This document shows positions 16,613-25,400 of a DNA stretch of 64,000 nt, one piece after another. A program made the translations under genes and the position numbers. The stretch comes from Desmospora profundinema. GTDB lineage: Bacteria > Bacillota > Bacilli > Thermoactinomycetales > DSM-45169. Under the pieces are notes generated by a model. The model did not search any database, was not told the origin of the DNA, and saw only the letters and a program-made list of their open reading frames with translations. The DNA lies in the NCBI RefSeq assembly GCF_031454155.1, contig NZ_JAVDQG010000006.1, positions 186,001 to 250,000 on the forward strand. The letters run 5' to 3'. How positions within the stretch are numbered: position 1 is the first letter of the stretch; each line of letters starts with the position of its first letter.

Positions 16613-17933
16613 CGAGCAAATCCTCCTCATCACTTTGCATGTCTTGTTGTAGTACATAGATATTCCGTATAGCCTTTTGGAATTCCTCCTCGTTTACACC
16701 TTCCCAATAGTTGGCTAAATATCTTGTTACTTGGAGCTCTTTATGTTTTAAATTGTATTTAAGAGACAGATCTAGAGCTTCCTTGTAATGATTTAATGCG
16801 GGGTTCCTATCGTTGTGTGCAACACGGAAATTCCCCATAATCAAATGTGAGTTAATCAGTCTTGGGGCATCGTTATATTTATTTGCATTGCTAATTGCGT
16901 TTTTGATCATACTGAAAGCTTCCTCGGTTTTTCCCTGGCGCATATATACAATTCCTAGACGTGAATAGGAGTTTGTAAGGGATCTCTTCTGATCTTCATT
17001 CAGGCATTTCTCGAGCTCCAATGCCGTAACGAAACAGAATTCGGCTTTTTCCCATTTACGGAGGTTCATGTGAATACTGCCCAATAACTCCCACAAAGTG
17101 AATGTCGAATAGTAATTCTTATTTCTTCTAGCCAGTTCTTCACCTTCATAAGCAAACTGCAGGGCTTCTTGGTAAATCCCCATTCTTCTGAGTATTTCGG
17201 CTCGTAGCCAATAAAAGCTTAATACTGTTTCTACATCCTGAACAGTATTGAGATGATCCCATATTCCCTGGACTACTCTCATACTTTCCGCTAAGCGTCC
17301 CAATCTTTCCAGATAGATTGCCTTGTTGCGATTAAGCAAAGGCCAAAGGTACTCTCTTTCCCCTGTTTTTCTATAGGCATCTATTCCGCTATCAGTAAAT
17401 TTTAAAGCTTGTTCCAAATTATTCAGTTTATACTGGATAAACCCCAACTCTGAAAAACTCGCGGTTTCAATGTTAGTTTTAGTTTCTTCTCCGCTGGAAA
17501 GTTGAATTGCACGATAATAATTGCGTTCAGCCCGTTTTAGCTTTCCACTGCTCATATAACATTTCCCTTGCAAAAAATACTTTGTGGAAGCATAAGGGTG
17601 CTTATCATCCAACTCGATTTTATCCAGGATGGATTGGGCTTTATCGGTGCTGCCGGCATCGATTAAGGTCTCGGCCGCGATGAACAAATCTCGCAGTTCG
17701 GTGAGTTCCTCTTTCTCTTTTAACAACAATTCCGGAATTTCTTCTAATTTCAACTCCAGCTTGTCCAGCAGGTAATAGGTTTTATCCATACTGACATGCG
17801 GGACGCCACGTTCGATGTTGCTGATGGTGGCAGGAGAGATGTTGTCGTCTGCCAGGTCTTCCAGGCGGAGGCCACGGTCTTTGCGGGTCTTGCGGATAAT
17901 TTCACCCAGTTCGTGTATCTCCATGGTCTTCAT
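16596..17933 (-). CDS. XRE-HTH/TPR regulator, paralogue 1 (paired with a peptide gene)
   Basis: This 445-residue RRNPP-type regulator has an XRE HTH at residues about 8-65 (LGEIIRKTRKDRGLRLEDLADDNISPATISNIERG) and TPR-like helices from about 75 to the end. The ATG at 17933 is chosen since AAAGGTGGA lies five bases before it. The longer frame to 18035 has no site and does not match the paralogues. It shares the HTH almost unchanged with paralogues 2 and 3, so all three may bind similar operators. Its 3' end overlaps the exported-peptide ORF, which makes it the likeliest peptide receptor. Target genes are unknown; the synthetase cluster is a candidate only by proximity. Confidence 0.88.
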   Translation of the reverse strand: MKTMEIHELGEIIRKTRKDRGLRLEDLADDNISPATISNIERGVPHVSMDKTYYLLDKLELKLEEIPELLLKEKEELTELRDLFIAAETLIDAGSTDKAQSILDKIELDDKHPYASTKYFLQGKCYMSSGKLKRAERNYYRAIQLSSGEETKTNIETASFSELGFIQYKLNNLEQALKFTDSGIDAYRKTGEREYLWPLLNRNKAIYLERLGRLAESMRVVQGIWDHLNTVQDVETVLSFYWLRAEILRRMGIYQEALQFAYEGEELARRNKNYYSTFTLWELLGSIHMNLRKWEKAEFCFVTALELEKCLNEDQKRSLTNSYSRLGIVYMRQGKTEEAFSMIKNAISNANKYNDAPRLINSHLIMGNFRVAHNDRNPALNHYKEALDLSLKYNLKHKELQVTRYLANYWEGVNEEEFQKAIRNIYVLQQDMQSDEEDLLDDVSI

Positions 17934-18070
17934 GTGAGTCCACCTTTCTACGAAATCTAGAAGATTTATCATTATTTTATACGAATATAACGATAAATGG
18001 AATACTACACAGCGTGTGGTGTTCATTATTTTCATGCAAATTTTACTGGTAATTGTTTCATGTTTGTTGA

Positions 18071-18112
18071 AAAGAGGACCCGAGGCCCTCTGACGAGGGT
18101 TCGGGCCCTTTG
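18071..18112 (-). terminator. Probable terminator of the small membrane protein gene
   Basis: A long imperfect stem (GGGCCCGAACCCT / AGGGCCTCGGGTCC on the minus strand) follows the stop of the gene that ends at 18126; TCTTTTC lies just beyond. Confidence 0.55.
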
Positions 18113-18125
18113 ATTGGTGCGCTGA

Positions 18126-18467
18126 TCAGACTTCGGTTATCATGACCGCAGCGCTTAACATGAGGAACATCATGATGATGGAAATGACCAGGCTGACGAG
18201 GAAGATGCCGAAGCCCCACCAGCCCCATGCGCGCTGGACTTTCTGGAAGTGTTCCACATCGCGCCATTCTTTGTTGTTCCAGGCCCACTCATTTCCTTTG
18301 AGACCCAGGACGATGATCATTACGAGGTTAACTAAAGGAATGAAGCCCAAAAGTGCGATCCAGACGTTGTTGAAGATGCCCCAGATCGGGCCGAGGAAAA
18401 AAGCGCCCCAGCTCCATTTTTTGATTTCGGCGGGCACGCTTTCCTGGGTTTGGACCGTTGTTTCCAT
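18126..18467 (-). CDS. Small membrane protein of unknown function
   Basis: This 113-residue protein starts at ATG 18467 (AAGGAAAG site); a longer frame to 18578 is not supported. It has a short polar N-terminus, then two or three membrane helices. The first begins SWGAFFLGPIWGIFNNVWIA, followed by FIPLVNLVMIIVLGLKGNEWAW, and a C-terminal helix near 80-110. The pattern W(S/A)WGAFFLGPIWG...KGNEWAW recurs in small Firmicutes proteins that carry no experimentally supported role. It stands alone with its own terminator. Confidence 0.75.
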   Translation of the reverse strand: METTVQTQESVPAEIKKWSWGAFFLGPIWGIFNNVWIALLGFIPLVNLVMIIVLGLKGNEWAWNNKEWRDVEHFQKVQRAWGWWGFGIFLVSLVISIIMMFLMLSAAVMITEV

Positions 18468-18767
18468 GCTCTTCACTTTCCTTCCGTCGGAATGATTGGA
18501 TGAATAAAAAAATCCTCCTATATAAGTGTTCGAAAGGAGGGGGCATTTTCGTGTCGTTTTTTGTCGATATTTTTTCACATCGATGGGTTTGCAGGAATTC
18601 CAGTGGGGCGGGGAGAAAAAAGCCTGCTGTTACCGGTACAGTTTCTGGTCATGATCCATGATTGATTGTATGATAGTATTGTCTAAGGTTGGTCTTATCT
18701 GATAATTTGAACGAATACGGTTGCCTCAAGTCTGGAATCATTTCTATGAATACTGAGGAGATAATGA
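18468..18767. other. Divergent intergenic region
   Basis: About 300 bp lie between the divergent membrane-protein and kinase genes. It is AT-rich toward the kinase and must hold both promoters, but no box pair stands out. No convincing ORF or RNA was seen. Confidence 0.4.
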
Positions 18768-20183
18768 ATGGAAGGCAAGCGATTGGCCGGTAGGTATGAC
18801 ATTCTCCAGCGTGTGGGCGGCGGTGGGATGGCCGTTGTCTACAAAGCAAAAGATTTGCTGCTGGAACGCTATGTTGCCGTCAAAGTGATGAGTGAATCAC
18901 TGATGCACGATGAGGAATTTATCCGTCGCTTTATCCGGGAAGTAAAAGCTTCCGCAGCCTTGTCCCATCCCAATGTGGTCAATGTATACGACGTAAACCG
19001 GGAAGGTTCGATCTACTACATGACCATGGAATACGTAGAGGGGCAATCCTTGTACGAATGCATTGAACAGAAAGGAGCTTTTTCTCCGGAAGAATCCGTC
19101 TCCATCGTTTCTCAAATCTGCGATGGGTTGGCTCACGCACACGAAAACGGGATTATACACCGGGACATCAAACCTCATAACATCATGCGCCTTTCGAACG
19201 GGCGGGTGAAGGTCACCGACTTCGGTATTTCTGTTCTTCTCAACAATCCTGCCATTACCCAAACAGGGATGGTGATGGGTTCGGTTCATTACATATCACC
19301 GGAACAAACCACAGGAGATCCCGTCGGATATTTTTCGGACGTATACTCCCTGGGTATTCTGCTTTATGAGCTGGTGACGGGTACCGTTCCCTTTGATGGG
19401 GAGAACTTTGTTTCCATTTCGCTGAAACACCTCGAGGAACCGCTCCCGGATCCACGGAAAATCAATCCCAATATCCCGGAGCGTTTATGCGAGATCATTA
19501 ATCAAGCGACGGAAAAGGATCCGAGCAAACGGTTCCAGAGTGTACTGGAGATGAAACAAGCCCTGCAACAATCCATCACGACCGGTGGAAGGCGGAGGGC
19601 TGTCGACGGTGAGAGGAAAAAGCAGAAAAAAATTCTGGTGGGTTTGGGATCAGCCATTATCGTTGCGGTCGCTTTTTTTGTCGTTCAAGCAATCGCCGGC
19701 AACGATTTTGCAGAAGACAACAGCGAGGAGCCTTTGGAAACCCACTCTCTATCAGAAGAGGAGACGCCAAGTCCAAGTGAAGACATGGACATTATCGAAG
19801 GCAACCACCCCTGGTGGCGGGAGCTTCCCTCTGCGGCCGAAAAGGATAACGAGACTTTTTATCGTTACCGGGTAAGCGGATCGGATGGGAAGTATGAAAT
19901 CTCGGTCGATGTCAAAGACATCCCCGTGTCCCAGTTTTATTACAACATCTACGTAGTGGACAGCTTCAGTTCCCGTTTGGTTCTCAAAGGAAGAAGCGTT
20001 TCTTTCCGTAAAGAGCCGGGAAAAGAATTTACTACTGTTCAGTTTCCCGTTTCGCTGCCACAACGGCTGCTTCCAACCGAGGGAATTGCCAAAATCGAAA
20101 TGTATTGGATGCGGGAAAATGAGTCCACCAAGGCGGATGTGATGGGTGACTTGCTACAGATGTGGGGACAGCCGCAATTTTAG
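18768..20183 (+). CDS. Membrane Ser/Thr protein kinase (Hanks type, no PASTA repeats)
   Basis: This 471-residue kinase has an N-terminal catalytic domain (about 8-270) with all landmarks: glycine loop VGGGGMAVVYKA, VAVKVM lysine, catalytic HRDIKPHNIM, DFG, and SPEQ in the activation segment. A basic linker leads to one transmembrane helix (about 288-308). A 160-residue extracellular part begins with an acidic Ser/Thr/Glu-rich stretch and continues with a beta-rich domain. PrkC/PknB kinases normally carry PASTA repeats outside the cell; none is visible here, so the external ligand is unlikely to be the usual muropeptide. No PrpC phosphatase gene is adjacent. GAGGAG lies 7 bases before the ATG. 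Confidence 0.9.
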   Translation: MEGKRLAGRYDILQRVGGGGMAVVYKAKDLLLERYVAVKVMSESLMHDEEFIRRFIREVKASAALSHPNVVNVYDVNREGSIYYMTMEYVEGQSLYECIEQKGAFSPEESVSIVSQICDGLAHAHENGIIHRDIKPHNIMRLSNGRVKVTDFGISVLLNNPAITQTGMVMGSVHYISPEQTTGDPVGYFSDVYSLGILLYELVTGTVPFDGENFVSISLKHLEEPLPDPRKINPNIPERLCEIINQATEKDPSKRFQSVLEMKQALQQSITTGGRRRAVDGERKKQKKILVGLGSAIIVAVAFFVVQAIAGNDFAEDNSEEPLETHSLSEEETPSPSEDMDIIEGNHPWWRELPSAAEKDNETFYRYRVSGSDGKYEISVDVKDIPVSQFYYNIYVVDSFSSRLVLKGRSVSFRKEPGKEFTTVQFPVSLPQRLLPTEGIAKIEMYWMRENESTKADVMGDLLQMWGQPQF

Positions 20184-20224
20184 GACTCTCATGTTTCTCC
20201 TTCTTCCAATCGATCTCGTGTTTT

Positions 20225-20345
20225 CTTGGAGGGAGGCTTGGTTTTCCGGCGGCGAGACTTGTGCTCTTTGAGTGCATTAGAACAGAGACGGAAAACCAAG
20301 CCGACCGATCTTTCAGAGTGAAGGCCCCAGGTAACAGATGGAGGG
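20225..20345 (+). repeat. Dispersed intergenic repeat, copy A (with 14-bp inverted arms)
   Basis: GGCTTGGTTTTCCG (20235-20248) and CGGAAAACCAAGCC (20289-20302) are perfect inverted arms. The segment also contains CGAGACTTGTGCTCTTTGAG and a tail GTGAAGGCC...TAACAGATGG. The same blocks recur at 29522-29548 plus 29758-29851, and in part inverted at 56701-56790. Confidence 0.7.
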
Positions 20346-20466
20346 ACCGGATAGGCACTAGGTCCGTCGAACGATCCAACTCAATCCTTTTTTCGGAGAG
20401 AAGAATCCCGCATAAATCGTTACAATCAATCATGCACTCATATTTTAGCGGGGATGGGGATAAACG

Positions 20467-20727
20467 ATGGGTCAGTTTCGATGGACCGACCGGAAAAAGG
20501 GAATCGAGCGGGTAGCGGTATATGTGAGCCGGGGGTTTACACTGGAAGAATCGATCGACGGGATGTTGGCGGAGAATCGATATGCGGTTGGGGAGGGCAT
20601 GAGTGAATTGCAGCGCAAGCGTTTGGGAAACGATGCGCAGGCTTTGGTCGAGGAATGGCAAGTCGAACGGAAGCAGGAGCAAAAAAGGGAAACATACATT
20701 CCGGCTTGGATTCGCCTTCGCCGGTGA
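20467..20727 (+). CDS. Hypothetical protein, 86 residues
   Basis: The ATG at 20467 follows GGGGATGGGG by about 7 bases. The product is soluble, charged and probably helical (VSRGFTLEESIDGMLAEN; ELQRKRLGNDAQALVEEW; a Lys/Glu/Arg-rich stretch near the end). It has no signal peptide and no recognised motif. It lies between the dispersed repeat and a strong bidirectional terminator. A minus-strand frame over the same bases looks like a shadow. It is kept as a gene on the ribosome binding site and codon style only. Confidence 0.5.
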   Translation: MGQFRWTDRKKGIERVAVYVSRGFTLEESIDGMLAENRYAVGEGMSELQRKRLGNDAQALVEEWQVERKQEQKRETYIPAWIRLRR

Positions 20728-20733
20728 TTCCAT

Positions 20734-20776
20734 AAAAAACCGCGTACAACCCGAGAGGGCTGCACGCGGTTTTTTT
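20734..20776. terminator. Bidirectional terminator
   Basis: AAAAAACCGCGT and ACGCGGTTTTTT flank an 18-base loop region; the symmetric A and T runs let it act for the genes on both sides. Confidence 0.85.
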
Positions 20777-20793
20777 AGGTTATTCCGTACGTA

Positions 20794-22050
20794 TTAATCA
20801 ACCGTGCGAATGGTTTTGAGGGTTGCCATCAGGATCAGGCAAAAGAAAAAGGAGAGCCCGCCGAAAATGAGTAAGAGAGACGATAATGCGACTCCATTGT
20901 TGAGAAACATCGTGACCATGCCGTGTGACAGAGGAACCAGACCGGTGGTAGCGGTGGTGACCAAACTCATCACTCTCCCGATTTTATCCGTGGGGGTCCG
21001 TTCCTGAAGCAGGGTTACCAACAGCGTATTCCCCATGGTAAGCACCACTCCGCCCGCCAACAGAGCAAGGATGGCGGCGGTCCATTGACTGGCGATTCCC
21101 AGGGAAAACACACATCCTCCAAAGGTGGATAAGCATCCCCATGCCAACAAGGCTCTTTTTTTCTTCAGTTTTACGCTGGCGATGGTCAGTCCGCCGAGCA
21201 GCATTCCCACCGCGATGGAGATTTCCAGATAGCTTAAGTGAAGCGCCGTGCCGCTGTTCTGTTCTACAAAAAGGGGAATGGCCACCGACAATGGCCCCGT
21301 CAGCAGGAGACTGACGATGAAAACCGTCAATAATAAGGCGATAAGAAACGAATCCTGCCGGGCGAACAAGAACACGTCTTTGCCGTCTTGAAGGAAAGAC
21401 GTGTTTTCTTGTTCCTGTCCCATCCGGGTTTGGGGATCACGGATAAATAAAATCCATAACGCACCAAACAACAAGATCAGGGCGATGACACCAAAGAGCC
21501 AATCATAAGAGGCCACCGTTAATACCAATGCTCCAAGCAAAGGCCCTCCCATGTATCCTGCCTGTCGGGTCATTTCGATAATGGAATTGGCTTGCGCCAA
21601 TTGCTCCTTGGGCACGATTACGGGGATCAAGGAGGAGGATGCCGGCCAGTAAAAGGCGTCCAATACCCCGTAGATCAAGGCGAAAACGAGCAGCCATTTA
21701 AACGTCAGCACATCCAATAAAAAGCAGATCACCATGATCAGCAATAATCCACAACGGGTGCAATCCGACAGAAACAGGATGCGGGTGCGCCTGATACGAT
21801 CCGCCAAAATCCCTCCGATCGGCATAAGCAGCAAACGCGGAATGGCTGTCGCCATTAACACAAGTCCCAACGACGCTCCCATTTTCAAATGATTGACGAC
21901 ATACCAAGATTCCGATAGCAGATAGATCGCGGTGGCGAAGCTGGTAAAGAGGCTGGACAGCCAAGCGAATAGAAAAGCGTGATTCCGAAACAGCGATGAA
22001 TGTTTCCGTTCCTGCGGCTGCTGCTCTGTTACGGCTAGGGATTGGCTCAT
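20794..22050 (-). CDS. MFS drug/siderophore-type exporter
   Basis: This is a 418-residue transporter of the major facilitator superfamily with about 12 membrane helices. The loop 2-3 signature is GGILADRIRRTRILF. It resembles the MFS_3/EntS-like multidrug or natural-product exporters. The ATG at 22050 follows GGAGG by 8 bases. It is divergent from the synthetase genes and shares a 450-bp regulatory region with them, so it is a good candidate for export of, or immunity to, the peptide product. That link rests on position only. Confidence 0.85.
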   Translation of the reverse strand: MSQSLAVTEQQPQERKHSSLFRNHAFLFAWLSSLFTSFATAIYLLSESWYVVNHLKMGASLGLVLMATAIPRLLLMPIGGILADRIRRTRILFLSDCTRCGLLLIMVICFLLDVLTFKWLLVFALIYGVLDAFYWPASSSLIPVIVPKEQLAQANSIIEMTRQAGYMGGPLLGALVLTVASYDWLFGVIALILLFGALWILFIRDPQTRMGQEQENTSFLQDGKDVFLFARQDSFLIALLLTVFIVSLLLTGPLSVAIPLFVEQNSGTALHLSYLEISIAVGMLLGGLTIASVKLKKKRALLAWGCLSTFGGCVFSLGIASQWTAAILALLAGGVVLTMGNTLLVTLLQERTPTDKIGRVMSLVTTATTGLVPLSHGMVTMFLNNGVALSSLLLIFGGLSFFFCLILMATLKTIRTVD

Positions 22051-22499
22051 CAATGGGACCTCCGTATGGATTTCCTATGCCCTTTTAATATTTAAATAAT
22101 CGTTAAAGTTATCTTAAAGAATGATTTTATTATGATAAGAAATGATGATGCGCTTGGACAATCATTCCATGTTGGATCATATCGTATAATTTCGTTTATA
22201 ACAAGAGGATTCCTCTATATAATAGTGGAAAAAATGCGTAAATGTGAAGTTGACAAATCCATAAAGGAACTTTTAAAAAGAAATCACTTGTGCTTTTATT
22301 TTATTTGTATATAGTATTGAATAGTGTAAAAATATTCTTCGTCAACCAGGATATAATCGTTCTTTCAATCTGTAATGGGAATCGTGAAGGTTTTAGAAAG
22401 CACGCCGGATACCTTCATCCCTAAAAAATCAAAAATCATATGCAAAGGGGACGATTTTTGAAAACCATTTGCAAATGGAATGATGGGAGAGGGTTAAAA
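22051..22499. other. Divergent regulatory region between exporter and synthetase genes
   Basis: This 449-bp AT-rich gap holds two TATAAT hexamers (22185-22190, 22218-22223) and a TTGACA (22250-22255) with TTAAAA 17 bases later. A perfect palindrome lies near the first synthetase start. A 60-codon ORF at 22132-22314 has no ribosome binding site and is probably chance. Several promoters are likely; none can be fixed by eye. Confidence 0.5.
22465..22478. promoter_or_regulatory. Perfect 14-bp palindrome, candidate operator
   Basis: CCATTTGCAAATGG is its own reverse complement and lies 22 bases before the synthetase ATG, next to its ribosome binding site. It could be an operator or a short mRNA hairpin. 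The binding protein is unknown. Confidence 0.45.
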
Positions 22500-25400
22500 A
22501 TGCTTCATGGAGAGAAACGTCTCAATCGGGTGGGGGAGAGCGTGGGAATTCCCCGTGTTCCGTTGACTTCCGCAAAATCGGGGCGGAATCGATTGGTTTT
22601 GGAGTGGGATCTTTCGTTGGTGGAAGGGCTCCGCAGGCTGGTTGATTCCTGGAGGGTGGAAGAATCGGATCTGGCTCAAGTCCTGTGGGGCATTTTGCTG
22701 TACAAATACCAGTTGGCGGACGAAGGGGTGTATCCGGCGGTCTGTTGGCGGAAGGACGACCGTCCGTGGAAGCCGACATCCGAGTGGTCTGATCATGCCC
22801 GGTTAGCCCGAATATCCGTCGGGGAGAATTCGTCGGTGGTGGAGTGTTGCCGCCGCTTGCGGGAGGAAAAACACGGCTGGATTTCGGTGAAAGCGTCCGG
22901 ACTAATGGGAAAAGAGTCCCCTTTGTTTGTGTACGAGGAAGGAAAAGGGGTGCTTCACCCGCCTCAAGAAGACACCAGCCGGAGCCGGGGAGCGGAACCG
23001 GATCTTTGGCTTCATTGGGTGTCCGACGCAAGGGTCCGTCTGGCTGTGGATTACGATTGTGCCGTTTATGACGACGACATTGCCCGCCGTCTGCTCGGAC
23101 ACCTTCGCCGTCTGGCGGAGCAGATCGTTGCGGATCCCGGGATGTGCGTGTCGGAGATGGAATTGGTGACGGCGGAGGAAAAGGAGACGCTGCTGTTTCA
23201 TTGGAACGGTACGGAACACCCCTATCCCAAAAATCGGACGCTTCATCAGCTGTTTCGAGAACAGTTGGAGCGCACGCCTGATCATGCAGCAGTGGTTTTT
23301 GGCGACGAGCGGGTCACCTACCGTGAATTAGGGGAACGTTCCGATCGGTTGGCTTGTTGGTTGCGGGAGAAGGGAGTGAAGCGGGGAGACGTGGTGGGGC
23401 TGTTGGTGGATCGCTCCCCGATGATGATCACGGCGATCTTGGCCGTCCTGAAGGCGGGGGGCGCATATCTTCCCATCGATCCATCCACCCCGCCGGAACG
23501 AACGGCGTTTATGCTGAAAGACAGCAGAGCCCGACTTTTGTTGAAAGATCCCCATCTCGAAACGGCTTTCCATTATGACGGTCTTTTGCTGGATCTGATT
23601 CCCGAAACGGCGTTTCACTCGCACGAGAGCGGTTGGCAGGATGAAAGCCAGTCCGATGATGTGGCCTATATCATGTATACTTCCGGCTCCACCGGAAAGC
23701 CAAAGGGCATTTTGACTACGCACCGAAATGTGGTGCGAACCGTTGTGAACAACGGATATGTGGTCATGCGGGATGACGACAAGGTGCTGCAGCTTTCCAA
23801 CTACGCCTTTGACGGTTCCACATTCGATATCTACCATGCTTTGTTAAACGGTGCGGCGTTGGTAATGGTTTCACAAGAGGACGTCTTGGATTTTTCCCGG
23901 TTGTCCCGTTTGATCGTCGATGAAGGGGTAACAGTCTCTTTTATGACCACGGCCTTGTTTAATACCTTGGTGGATGTGGATGCGGCTTGTTTGGCCGGAC
24001 TTCGGAAGATCTTTTTCGGGGGAGAGAAAGTATCGCCCAAGCATGTGGAAAAGGCGCTCGCTTGCCTGGGGGAAAATCGGCTGGTCCATGTGTATGGTCC
24101 CACCGAAACCACCGTTTTCGCCACGTTTCACCCGGTGACGGACAACGATACGGCCTGCGGCATCATCCCTATCGGACGACCGATTCACAACACCACTGTG
24201 TATGTGCTTGACTCCGGTGACCGGTTACAGCCGGTGGGGATTCCGGGGGAATTGTGCATCGGGGGCGATGGTCTGGCGAAAGGATATCTGAACCAGCCGG
24301 AACTGGATGCGGACAAGTTTGTGGACCATCCGTTTCTTCCGGGAGAAAAACTATACCGGACAGGGGATTTGGTGCGGCGTTTGCCCGACGGGGCGATCCA
24401 GTTTCTGGATCGGATCGACCAACAGGTAAAAATCCGTGGACATCGTATCGAGCTGGGGGAAATCGAGTCGCGAATCTTGGAGTTTCCCGGCGTCAGCAAA
24501 GCGGCAGTCACGGCGCGGACAGATGAACAGGGCCATTCTCACTTATGCGCCTATGTGGTAAGCGACGGTGAATGGACGGTGGACCAACTGAACCGCCATC
24601 TCTCCAAGGCCCTTCCTGCCTATATGATTCCCACCCATTATGTGGGATTGGACGTGTTGCCGCTGACGCCGAACGGCAAGGTGGATCGCCGGGCCTTGCC
24701 CTTGCCGTCGGCGCGGTCAGAGTCGGTTGTAACAGAGGCCCCCGCGACGGAGACGGAAAAACGGCTGCTGCAGTTGTGGCAGGAAGTGCTGGGAATCGAT
24801 CGCATCGGGATTCGGGATCCGTTTTTCGAAGTGGGCGGGCACTCTCTGAAAGCGGCACTGCTGCTGTCACGGATCCGGCGGGAGTGGAACGTAGAGCTGC
24901 CGTTGTCGGCATTGTTTGAGCATTCTACGGTGGAACGGCTGGCCCGGTACATCGACGAAGCGGAGCAGGTCGGGTTGGAATCGATTCCCCGTGTCGCACC
25001 GGGAGGCTCTTATCCGGTCTCTTCGGCACAAAAGCGCTTGTATGCCGTACAACAATGGGATGTTACCAGTACAAGCTATCATACTCCCTTTCTGTATGAA
25101 ATCACGGGACCCCTTTTTATCGAAGGGTTGCAGACGGTCTTTCGCACCTTGATTGACCGTCATGAAGCCTTGCGAACCTCGTTTCATTACGAAAACGGGG
25201 AACTGAGGCAGCGGGTGCATGATCGTGTCCGGTGGGACCTGGAGCGGTTGGAGGCGGATACACAGAGCCTGGAGGCGACTGCACGTTCATTTATTCGTCC
25301 CTTCCGGCTGGATCGGGCGCCTTTGTTCCGTGTGGGGCTGATCCGCCTGGGTCCGAATCGGCATGTGCTGTTGATGGACATGCACCACATTATCTCCGAC

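Noticed and set aside
20032-20733. A 233-codon minus-strand frame across the kinase end and the small hypothetical gene
   Set aside because: It runs through a terminator-flanked repeat and antisense to two better genes; no ribosome binding site and an implausible composition.
22132-22314. A 60-codon ORF upstream of the synthetase genes
   Set aside because: It has no ribosome binding site, is very AT-rich and overlaps promoter-like boxes; the product shows no domain.
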